Shown piece by piece: positions 1 through 10,499 of a stretch of 64,000 bases of DNA. Location of the stretch: assembly GCA_963281255.1 (NCBI GenBank), contig OY725491.1, positions 5,878,857 through 5,942,856 on the forward strand, read 5' to 3'. Position numbers and translations under genes: made by a program. Positions within the stretch are counted from its first letter, which is position 1; the number at the start of each line of letters is the position of its first letter. A model generated the notes under the pieces. It searched no databases and was not told where the DNA came from. It saw nothing but the letters and a program-made list of their open reading frames with translations. The DNA is from Aphrocallistes beatrix (Eukaryota; Porifera; Hexactinellida; Sceptrulophora; Aphrocallistidae).

Positions 1-3000
1 GGGATGATGATTGGAAATCCCCAACCAAAGCAAATGAGAAATGGATATATCTTTCTGTTGGATATTACACCTAAAATAGAGAGGCAGTAACATTCAGGTT
101 ATTATAATATTGTCAAGGGAAATGCATGACTGTATAAGTTAAAATGAGTTATAAGGTGATAACTATAGCATTTACCTATGACGATCTTGTACATTATGTA
201 CATTCCTAAGCACAAGGTCCAAGTGAATACTGCTAACCAGGAGTAGTGAAGTAGAAATGCAACAGTCTTGCATAGCACAATGTGGAATGTCCCCACTTGT
301 ATACCAAATATGAACAACCCAGTAGCTAGCAACATAGACAGGCAGTAGTTGAAGTAGATTATGTTGATTTCTACTTTGAAAAATGGTTTTCTCGCATAAA
401 GGAAGAGAATGAGAGAAACTGACAGAGCGAGGAATGAGATGCCAACAATTACATAGCTGATGACGGAGAGCTCAATACTAGTTGTAGAACCCGACTTTTG
501 AGGAGTTACGAGAACTGCAAAGCTTGTCAGATGTGGAGATATGCAGGTAGTTCGGTTGGAACTGATTTCAACTGTAGTGAGGCCTTCACTGAGCCAGCTT
601 GTACCATTCAAGAATACGCAAGTACTCTCTGAAGGTGTGTCAGAGAATACATCGAATGAAATTGTCACCTAGAAATATCCTTAATTCCTTGATACACTAG
701 AACTAGGTTTGTACTCAGCTTACTTCCGTACAAGGTCAACACAAACAATGTTATTACTTTTTCCGTTTGGTAAGCAATCCTCAAAATCTACCAATAGTAG
801 TATGACTGGTCTTCACTGATATCATTTTAACCAATATCTATATACATATACATATTCAGGACTAGATGATATTCTTAGGTGAGAATATCATGAACAATGC
901 TCTCATTCACCATTACTCTAGGGTTTTAGACGGAAATAACTATTCTGAATCAATCTCAATTTAATTACTCAGTTTTCTCCCATATTCAACTAAGTCCAAG
1001 AAAGTTAAATACTCACCTCTTCATCCAGATACACTCGTCCTGACTTTCCTGACAAAGTTACTACGATTATGTCACTGCCTTGTACAGGTACAGTTGATGA
1101 TGTCATGTTTCTTCTAGAATTCTTTATAATCGCAACTAGAATCTAGAAAGTTGAGTATAAGATTTCTCCAAAAAATAAAAGTTACTCTTGTATTACAATG
1201 CGGATTTGGTGCTGCTTCAATATGATATAAATTTAGGGAAGTTGACTGTTCCTATCACTTCCTACAGTCGAGCAGTCACATAGAATTAACATACCGATAC
1301 ATTATCTTGAGATCCTATCGCATTGACTGGTAATTGAAGTGAGACTGAATACTCCATATTAGTTGATGTTCTATCTGGTATAGCTATGTGAGCAACATCA
1401 TCATTTTGGAACCTGACAGTTTGAACTACAATCGTAATTAACTCTGAATTTATGATTAGAACATCACTATCGTTTATATTCCGTTCTTCACTTAGTCGCA
1501 TTAGAAATATTTCTATCGTATTGAGTGTAGAGGCTAGTAATGTGGATATTGTAGCAACCGTAGTTGATTGTTCTTCAGGCATCTAAATGAAAAAATTGAA
1601 TTGTTATATAATCTACTAGATAGCTATACCACTTTTCACTTTGCCAACTCAATCAAAACTCAATCAAAAAAATACTCAGGCTGACAATTTAAACTGTGTA
1701 CTGAGTTAATTCTTATGAGCAAGCAAATACAGTTAAAACCAGTTTGTTCTTATTAATTCGTCTTGTACTTATTATATAGTTTCTGACTAATTTCCATTGA
1801 TTTGTTCTCATTAATTGAACCTGTTAAGAAATACAAGTAGTAAAACGGCTTCGACTGTATCAGCAATTTTTTAACTACCTTAAACATAAATATATAATAT
1901 GTAGAATAATAGAAACTTACACCTTCTGTTTGGTTCCGATCTTCTAATATAGCATTTCTCTCTACAATTCTACTCAGTGAGTTAGTAATCGAATTTATTG
2001 ATTGATTACTGAGAGTCTCATTCCCCTTTTCTATCATCAACTTTATTACCTCAACAGCACTTTCTAATATCTGACGTACAATTTCATCTTCGAGACTGGT
2101 ATCAGCAAAAATTGAATCAATTAGTTCTAGTATGACTAGATTTTTCTGAGTTGTTTCTTCAGAGATAAACTTTGCATTATTTAGTTCACTTCTTAGCTTT
2201 TCTAATCCATCTTTAAAATCATTCGCTGATTTCTTAATCTTATACGTTATAGAGACAACATCTCGTCCCAACTTATTTTGCGCAACACAGAAGAGCACCT
2301 TATTATCATCTCTTATCACGTCTACAATGTCTACGTGTAGAGTGTCAGAATCAGTCAATCTTGTCTCTAGATTTTGTGTCCAGTGAACTTCTGGAGTTGG
2401 TTTTCCAGTGGCAACACATCTAATGCTTCCAATATTTGTCCCGAAAACATCTACGATTTCTGTCCTGTTTGCGCTTGGAGTGATTATTTTGGGGATGGAG
2501 TCTATGAAATAATACATTTTAAATGGAGTGTCATATTAACAGAGTGATGTGTATTGAAAAACTAAATAAAAACATTCTATCCATTTGGCTATACAAGAGT
2601 TTTAATGCTATTTGTTGTTGATTATTTATTGAGCTAATTTTTAAGTCTAATTCTCAATCTAAGTTTTCACATTTCAGATTCGGAGCTAGACACAAGTCAA
2701 GAATAATATCACATACATACCTGTGAATGTACAAACAGGAGAACTCCTTTCACTAACACCTGCTATTGTAGCAACTCTAATTGCCACACAGTAGCTTACA
2801 CCTGAATCAAGATTTGTTATTACTTCGAAGAGTTTATTTGTAGAGTTGATTGTTTTGATCGTTATGTTTTGGTGCATTTTATAATATTGAATTTGGATAA
2901 TTTTGAGGAGAAATCTGAATATTTTATCATAGAAAACGATTCGGATTATTAATGTATCGCTGAGCTATAGTGTCGTTTAGGTTGAAGTTGATGATAAATA

Positions 3001-6000
3001 AATTAGTTTGAATACTATAACACGTAATCGTGTTCAAAATAAAAAATATTTATTTGATGAAACAAACTTTAGACTATTGTTTAATGGTGGCGCATAAAAG
3101 GAGCTAACAATAATGCATCTTTATTACTAGATTGTCATTTTGGAAAATGCAGTGCATAATGATACCTGCTTGTTCTGTTATGTGTATATTTGATGAACTT
3201 TCAGGTCCTGTTCCAGCAGCATTAACAGCACTCACTGTTATAGTGTAGTTGTTATATTCTTGTAGACCAGTAAGATTTGTGCAGAAATTTCCATTCGAAG
3301 GATACTTAGAATTTACTTGTAGAATATAGGTTGCTTTTGAAATATCAAACGTCATTCCTTGATAGGAAATGTTGAATGAGCTGATTGGACCATTCTGGTT
3401 GATACAAGGTGGAGGATAGAAACATATTTGGATTGAATTCGATGTGATATATGTCGCAGTTAAGTTTTGAGGAGGAGCATCTGGGACTAAAATAGTAGAA
3501 TATATAAGATTTGAGCATTTGGACTTTGAAAATAAATTGGAATCATTGTGTAGTGCTGAGCCAAATTATATCACTTGAATATTGTGTGATGCATAGAATA
3601 TATTATTTTAAATATAACACATAATCATAGTAGAACAGTATTTAATTAATAAAAGCAATCATTTAGACTGATGCTTAATAGTACATTGGATTTGAGGAGT
3701 TAGAAAGTAATGCATTAGTACTAACAAATTGCCATTTTTAAGGAAGATTATATAAATCATACCTGTTTGCTCTGTTAAGAATGTGAGAGGTCTACTTTCA
3801 GGTCCTGTTCCAGCAGCATTAACAGCACTCACTGTTATAGTGTAGTTGTTATATTCTTCTAGATTAGTGAGATTTGTACAGAAATTTCCCTTCAAAGGAT
3901 AAATGATACTTATTTTCAAAGTATAATTCTTTTTTGATACATCAAATATCGTTCCTTGATAGGAAATGTTGAATGAGTTGATTGGACCATTCTGGTTGAT
4001 ACAAGGTGGAGGATAGAAACATATTTTGATTGAATTCGATGTGATATATTTAGCAGTTATGTTTTGAGGAGGAGCATCTGAGACTAAAAGGATAAAATGA
4101 TTAATTTTGAGGAGAAATCTGAATATTTGATCATACGTAGAAAACAATTTGGATTATTCATGTATCGCTGAGCTATAGTGTCGTTTGGGTTGAAGTTATA
4201 ATTATAAATAAATTCGTCAAATACTACAACACGTAATCGTGTTCAAAATAAAAAATATTTATTTGATGAACCAAACTTTAGACTATTGTTTAATGGTGGC
4301 GCATAAAAGGAGCTAACAATAATGCATCTTTATTACTAGATTGTCATTGTGTAGAATACAGTGCATAATCATACCTGCTTGTTTTGTTAAGAATGTGATA
4401 GGTGTACTTTCAGGTCCTGTTCCAGCAGCATTAACAGCACTCACTGTTATAGTGTAGTTGTTATATTCTTGTAGACCAGTAAGATTTGTACAGAAATATT
4501 CTCTCATAGGATACATAGGATTTACGTTCAAAGTATAATATTTTTTTGATACATCAAATGTCATTCCTTGATAGAAAATGTTGAATGAACTGATTGAACA
4601 ATTCTGGTTGATACAAGGTGGAGGATGGAAACATATTCGGATTGAATTCGATGTAATATATTTAGTAGTCAGGTTTTGAGGAGGAGCATCTGATGCTAAA
4701 ATATTTAAAAGTTGTTAGAAAGAGATGGCGCTGAAATATATTGACATTTGAATTCAATTTATAAATAAATATTTAGGTAACTAGCAAATTATTCCTAGTA
4801 AATACTACTTGAAGCATGTCAAGTTTCCCTATGAAACAGTGAGAAGATTTTCTTTAGCAACATCGCTAGAGTAATTTTACAAAATAATCTTAAAGTAATC
4901 ATAATGATTTAATTAGTCTCAGTGATCATTTTAAAGTCCTATGCATTTACTCAGCTACAATAAAAGGTCTGCTGGCTACGCATGCTATACTAGAGCATTC
5001 AAGTTGAGATGATCGTGATTGTCGTCTGATACTATCACCTTTGCAAAGCAACACTAGTCTAATATTCCAAATTTTCAGGAAAGATATTGTAAATCTTATA
5101 TATTAAAATGCTAGGATTTTTTTTGTGGGTGTGTGTGTGTGTTTGTCCGAATTGATTGAAGAATTGGGAAGTCATAGAGATGTGAAAATTGGCATGTAGG
5201 TGTCAAATGATATGACTACAATTAAGTTCTAAGATCTATGCGAAATGTTCACACCTCTGCAAAAAAATGGAAAACAATTTTTCACACCTTTTCTATACAA
5301 AATAAATGACTACACTATTACAATAGAAACCATTGTACGACATTGTTATCAATACTTCAAAGCCATAACTTATGTTTGATATTTTAAATATATTATAGTG
5401 CATTGCAATAAAAAAAGATTATGTGCATATTTTCACACCTTTATATACATATTTTCGCACAAAATTTCAAACCCACAACCGAAAATATGTTAGATTGAGT
5501 AACTCCAGGCGCCCGCAGGGAGACTCTGCGGACACGCAGCGCAAGCAAGCGAAGCGTGCTTGTAATTTATAACACATGAAGATGTGCACTTAGGGTAGAA
5601 AAATCTTTCTGAAAATGCTAAATATACCTGCTTGCTTTGTTGAAAATGTGATAGATCTACTTTCAGGTCCTGTTCCAGCAGCATTAACAGCACTCACTGT
5701 TATAGTGTAGTTGTTATATTCTTGTAGATTAGTGAGATTTGTGCAGAAATTTCCCTTCAAAGGATACTTAAAATTTACTTGTAGAATATAGATTGCTTTT
5801 GAATCATCAAACGTCATTCCTTGATAGGAAATGTTGAATGAGCTGATTGGACCATTCTGGTTGATACAAGGTGGAGGATGAAAACATATTTTGATTGAAT
5901 TCGATGTGATATATGTCGCAGTTAGGTTTTGAGGAGGAGCATCTGGTACTAAAATAATGGAGTACAGGTAAACCTCCCAAAGCGGCACCTCCGAGTAGCG

Positions 6001-8669
6001 GCAACCTCTGACATACAGCAGTTAAGTGAACTCCCAATTGAAATTTTTATTACAAAATTACCTCCGAGATACGGCACCAATCAGATGTATATGTAGCAAT
6101 CACTCATATACATACCATTCTTTAAGAACGTTTCAAATAAGAAGTTAAAATGTATACATATTTATAACATATCATCTATATTAATTTAGATTCATATAAC
6201 CGATTACTACTGTATTAGTATCAATATATGGTATTTTAGCTTTTGAATAATATATTAAGGGTATATACGAACAACCTCTGAGTAGCAGCAACCTCCGAGA
6301 AGCGGCACAAAATCATTCTCCCGATGGGTGCCGCTTTGGGAGGTTTACCTGTATATAAAATTTTGAAGTGATTTGAACATTTGGACTGAAAATCATTTGC
6401 AATCATTGTGTATCGCTGAGCTAAATTTTGTCACTTGAATATTGTGTGATGTATAAAATATATTAACTTAAATATAACACGTAATCATAGTAGAACAGTA
6501 TTTAATCAATAAAAGAAATCTTTTAGACTGATGCTTGATAGTACATAGGATTTGAGGAGTTAGAAAATAATGCATTAGTACTAATTAATTGTTATTTTTA
6601 AGGAAGATTATATAAATCATACCTGTTTGCTCTGTTAAGAATGTGAGAAGTCTACTTTCAAGTCCTGTTCCAGCAGCATTAACAGCACTCACTGTTATAG
6701 TGTAGTTGTTATATTCTTGTAGATTAGTGAGGTTTGTACAGAAATTTCCCTTCAAAGGATAAATGATACTTATTTTCAAAGTATAATTCTTTTTTGATAC
6801 ATCAAATATCGTTCCTTGATAGAAAATGTTGAATGAACTGATTGGACCATTCTGGTTCATACAAGGTGGAGGATGAAAACATATTTGAATTGAATTCGAT
6901 GTGACATTTGTCGCAGTTAAGTTTTGAGGAGGAGCATCTGGTGCTAAAAAGATAAAAATAATAATTTTGAGGAGAAATCTGAATATTTTATCATAGAAAA
7001 CGATTCGGATTATTCATGTATCGCTGAGCTATAGTGTCGTTTAGGTTGAAGTTAATGATAAATAAATTAGTTTGAATACTATAACACGTAATCGTGTTCA
7101 AAATAAAAAATATTTATTTGATGAAACAAACTTTAGACTATTGTTTAATGGTGGCGCATAAAAGGAGCTAACAATAATGCATCTTTATTACTAGATTGTC
7201 ATTGTGTAGAATACAGTGCATAATCATACCTGCTTGTTTTGTTAAGAATGTGATAGGTGTACTTTCAGGTCCTGTTCCAGCAGCATTAACAGCACTCACT
7301 GCTATTGTGTAGTTGTTATATTCTTGTAGACCAGTCAGATTTGTACAGAAATATTCTCTCAAAGGATATATAGGATTTACATTCAAAGTATAATTTTTTT
7401 TTGATTCATCAAATGTCATTCCTTGATAGGAAATGTTGAATGAGCTGATTGAACAATTCTGGTTGATACAAGGTGGAGGATAGAAACATATTTTGATTGA
7501 ATTCGATGTGACATATGTCGCAGTTAGGTTTTGAGGAGCATCTGGGACTAAAAAGATAAAACGGATAATTTGGGAAGAAATCTGAATATTTAGTCATAGA
7601 AAACAAGTCGGATTACTAATGATGTTGCTTTATTACTCTAATTAAACTCACTACTATTTTTACAGATGTATGAACTTCTCATATTTCCAATGGTTGTTAT
7701 ATTACATTCTGAATGAATCCAGTATTCAGATGAGCCGAGAGAATAGTAGCATGACTCATCTGCTTGTCCCATTTGAGATTCACGGTTATTATAATCACTA
7801 GTTGTAGTCCCGTCAGTCCACTCAAACTTATTATTCCCTGTATTATATTTCAAACCGATCCAAGTAAACCTGTCTGGATCAAGAATCATATCAAGCATCA
7901 TGTTTTCAGTATATGAGTTTATGCTAGCCAGATGACCTCCCCATGCTACACAGCATTTCTCTGCATCGAACCAGTTAACATTCTCTTTGATGTGAACAAA
8001 GCATTCACTTCCGATTTTAAGATCACAGTTTGATCTTGAAAAGCAATTTCCCTCACAAGAAACTACAAGAAGATTATGTTTAAATAATCATTTCGCTCGT
8101 AAGATAAGATTCCAAATAATGGGAGAACTTGGTTTTTTTCGGATATGTAGTTTGTAATGTATATGAAACCTTTTAAAATCACAATTCGTACTGCTTCGGT
8201 GAAAACAGCTGCACGAAGGGCGCCTCCGGCAGACACAAAGTACCCGCCAGCCGCGCAGCGCAAGCAAGCGAATCGCGCTTGTTAATATTATATGGGATAA
8301 AATGCATTAAGTTAATAATATATATATTAATATTATCAAAGATTCTCTCCATAAATACTATCGTCATAATAATATACGCCACATTGTAGTACTTATACGA
8401 GTATATAAGAGTTTTAGAGTGTATTCATCATGTTTTCAAGTTCTAGATTGAAATTTACATAGAACGTAGCTTTAACAAAAATAAATTTGGACACCTAAAT
8501 CAATATAGGTAATAAACTAATGGACAAATTCTAGAAATATGGACCACGAGAACACTGTCAGTTATTTTTAGAGACCAGAGTAACTACACACATTATATCG
8601 CTAGAACGTAATCATGTTAATCTTACCTCCAAATGTAAAGATGAGAATGATGAATAGTACTCTATGCAT
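1..8669 (-). CDS. Adhesion GPCR 1: signal peptide, C-type lectin, six FN3, Ig, GAIN/GPS, 7TM (3' end outside window)
   Basis: Cell-surface receptor of the adhesion GPCR class. Proposed coding exons: 8669-8627, 8062-7652, 7547-7230, 6943-6623, 5948-5628, 4695-4375, 4083-3763, 3486-3166, 2501-1921, 1582-1295, 1142-1017, 668-176, 70-1. All joins keep frame (phase 1 in the ectodomain, phase 0 in the GAIN part). Exon 1 gives the start and a hydrophobic signal (MHRVLFIILIFTFG). Residues about 15-151 form a C-type lectin domain with a WIGL motif and paired cysteines. Six FN3 units follow (about 152-792), then an Ig domain with C..W..C, a helical GAIN region, and a GPS with the cleavage-type HLT near residue 1170. 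TM1-TM3 follow, and the last exon enters TM4 (KIYPF...GWGFPIIIP). The GPS shows only two cysteines. The rest of the 7TM lies beyond base 1. The family is certain; the exact exon set is inferred. Confidence 0.85.
2721..2877 (-). pseudogene. Degenerate FN3 exon relic
   Basis: The frame reads MHQNITIKTIN... and ends YCVAIRVATIAGVSERSS, with a good donor (CACAG|GTATG) in phase 1. It aligns with the FN3 exons at both ends (QNIT and the G-strand tail) but lacks the middle strands. The only upstream AG (near 2925) would give the wrong phase and an early stop. Skipping it keeps the neighbouring exons in frame. It is best read as a decayed seventh FN3 exon, or an alternative exon that needs another acceptor. 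Confidence 0.5.
5179..5256 (+). repeat. ~80-bp interspersed repeat (GTGAAAATTGGCATGTAGG type)
   Basis: It reads TGTGAAAATTGGCATGTAGG and continues through GTGTCAAAT to TTCACACCT. An inverted related copy lies at 50411-50487, about 45 kb away. A short (GT)n run lies just upstream. Confidence 0.55.
5508..5563 (+). repeat. GC-rich short interspersed repeat, copy 1
   Basis: A locally GC-rich segment in AT-rich intron sequence. It shares the core GCGCAAGCAAGCGAA and the end GCTTGT with copies at 8219-8282 and, inverted, 36743-36796. Origin is unknown; it could be a fragment of a larger transposable element. Confidence 0.65.
5963..6353. mobile_element. MITE with perfect 25-bp terminal inverted repeats and TA duplication
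   Basis: The left end 5965-5989 starts CAGGTAAACCTCCCAAAG and the right end 6327-6351 is its exact reverse complement. Both ends are flanked by TA. Subterminal repeats of the type CCTCCGAGTAGCGGC occur at both ends and the interior is AT-rich with no ORF. It sits in the intron between FN3 exons E and D. The paralogous intron between B and A lacks it and shows the empty site. TA duplication and small size fit a non-autonomous Tc1/mariner-pogo type element. Confidence 0.85.
7652..8062 (-). other. C-type lectin domain exon of adhesion GPCR 1
   Basis: A single phase 1-1 exon encodes a complete CTLD of about 137 residues. It opens with a cysteine pair (SCEGNCF), contains GGHLASINSYTE, which is typical of helix 2 and its surroundings, then the hallmark WIGL, and ends with a C...YIC pair. 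The tryptophan-rich long-loop calcium motifs (EPN/QPD plus WND) are not evident. Calcium-dependent sugar binding is therefore uncertain, and the domain may bind protein or other ligands. Confidence 0.8.
8219..8282 (+). repeat. GC-rich short interspersed repeat, copy 2
   Basis: Same family as 5508-5563. It begins GGCGCCTCCGGCAGAC and ends CGAATCGCGCTTGT, and lies in intron 1 of adhesion GPCR 1. Confidence 0.65.
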
Positions 8670-10499
8670 TAGGTTGAATGTAGTGGGACTGAATCTCCAG
8701 GTGGGAATTCTGAAATATTTTTTTCTTCCTCCAAATTCCTTTTTCTTTCTTTTTAGAACTCTTATCTTGGATATTGTTGTATCTATATACTGTTTCTTTG
8801 AAAATTAGATACGTGTGTAATGTATTCTAAAAACATTTTCACTATTTCGTGAATTTAAATACTTTTGGTTTAATCTATTATTTAGATTAAAATTTTGAGA
8901 ATTAATATACTACATGCCTATACCTATAACCATATCTGCAGTATATTTCACTGTAAAAATAATCAAACCGTGTGGTAATCATGACTGACTAATACTTTGC
9001 AAAGCTTCTCTTGAGATACACACGTGTGGTTCAAGTTATCAGCTCTTCCACTGATACCTAGTTTAGGAATTTGGATAGTTGATTCACTTAGCAACAGAGG
9101 AAATACGAATATTACTATTATCTGGTTGATACATTGGTATAGATTCCATAGACAAACATGTGATAACTTCAGATCATTGCAGAATAGTTATAATTTCTTA
9201 TTTTAGAAGAGTTACTGTGTGCATATAATTATTAATAATGCGAGAATAAACTACAATAATTAATTAATAGCTGCATTTACTCATAACTTATCCACTCTTC
9301 ATTAATTTATAGTAACAGTGAAACTATGTTTCACTATTCCACCTGTCTGAAATATTTACTTTCAACATGATCAATTCTTTCATCACCTGTATTTTATGTA
9401 TTTTCAAAAAGTATAAATTTATAAATCAGAAATATCACGAATGACAAAACATCAATGCTTACAAGAAAAAGGCGGTATATATATTCAATAGATAAAATAC
9501 TTTGGTACAACTAAGCATCACGCGTTTGTTCCAAAATCCATTTGTTGTATTTTTGAAAGCATTTATAGAATATTTCAATTGAAGGATTTGTACACTCTCA
9601 ACAAAAATTTTCAGCTCTCACATTGGGTTTGCAAAAGGCGTGGAATTTTGCAAATAAAGCCGAGTTTTGAGGTAACTTTTGATTTTGAATTACCTTTGAA
9701 GGCATTTTTTCAAAAATCGAAACCAGTCAATTTGTAGAAGAGATGATAGTTCACATCTGGTTCAAGAGTTCATATTACTTCAGAGATTGTGTGTGGTAAG
9801 TTGTTGATTTTTTCTAGTTTTGTCTCTTTCCACAATATTGATTACTATAGTACTCTGTTCAAGTACTATTCTGACATGATACGAGCTAAGAGGAATCCGT
9901 CTAAAAGTACTTGTAGTTGAACTGTTCAGATACTTTAGAAGCACTCTGAGGACCCTTACTACTGCCTACTCTACTCAAACCATGAATATAGGTTTTATTC
10001 GGAATAAAGGTGACAATGACGCCATGATCCATAATGAGTAGGCATTCCCCACTGAACGTGGAATGGTAGTGTAAAGAATGTCTACAGGTCCAATCTAGCA
10101 GTTTTAGCACTTATATACTTAGATATTAGTTAAATAATTTATAATTGATGCTTCATCTTAATTCTTTGATGATAACTCATTATCTGCTAGTGCTATTAGA
10201 TGTTAAAAACATAATGTATGGACTATGGAGTATTACTATACACTTAGTATAATTCAAATTTCAACAAGAATAGAGTTAATTTTCAAGCTATCTGATTATG
10301 TCAGATCGGTGCTACAAAATATGCCCCGAAAGCTTCCCAATTTCTCCCCAATTATAGAAGTGAATTTGTATGGAAATGAGTTTTAGTAAACAGATAAAAT
10401 ATAATTATATCTATAAAACCATTTAAACAAAATAATTGTACTTAAAAAATATGACAATAATCAATCGAATTGATGGAAAGCATGCACAACTCCAACAAT
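8670..10499. other. Intergenic, between the two adhesion GPCR genes
   Basis: AT-rich sequence with no supported gene. It should hold the promoter of adhesion GPCR 1 (near 8670) and the 3' UTR of adhesion GPCR 2. A 69-codon minus-strand frame at 9901-10110 has no recognisable domain or clear splice sites and is not called. Confidence 0.5.

Larger units (their letters stand above)
3166..7547 (-). repeat. Tandem array of six FN3 exons (two three-exon cassettes) in adhesion GPCR 1
   Basis: Exons 7547-7230 (F), 6943-6623 (E), 5948-5628 (D), 4695-4375 (C), 4083-3763 (B) and 3486-3166 (A) are each 321 bases (F is 318, one Pro codon shorter). Each encodes one FN3 domain starting DAP(P)QN and ending NAAGTGPES plus a short tail. 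Exon-specific residues pair F with C (CINQNCSI), E with B (TIFDVSKKNYTLKISIIYP) and D with A (KA.YILQVN.KYP). This shows duplication of an F-E-D cassette. Flanking introns are also near-identical between copies (2905-3145, 4107-4350 and 6966-7205; 3505-3735 and 6360-6600). Confidence 0.9.

Noticed and set aside
5490..6037. Alternative minus ORFs around FN3 exon D and the MITE
   Set aside because: They run through the GC-rich repeat and the MITE ends out of the FN3 frame.
8614..8808. Plus-strand ORF over exon 1 of adhesion GPCR 1
   Set aside because: The opposite strand gives a proper signal peptide with a matching phase 1 donor.
9901..10110. 69-codon minus-strand ORF between the two receptors
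   Set aside because: No recognisable domain, no clear splice sites and no neighbouring exons in phase.
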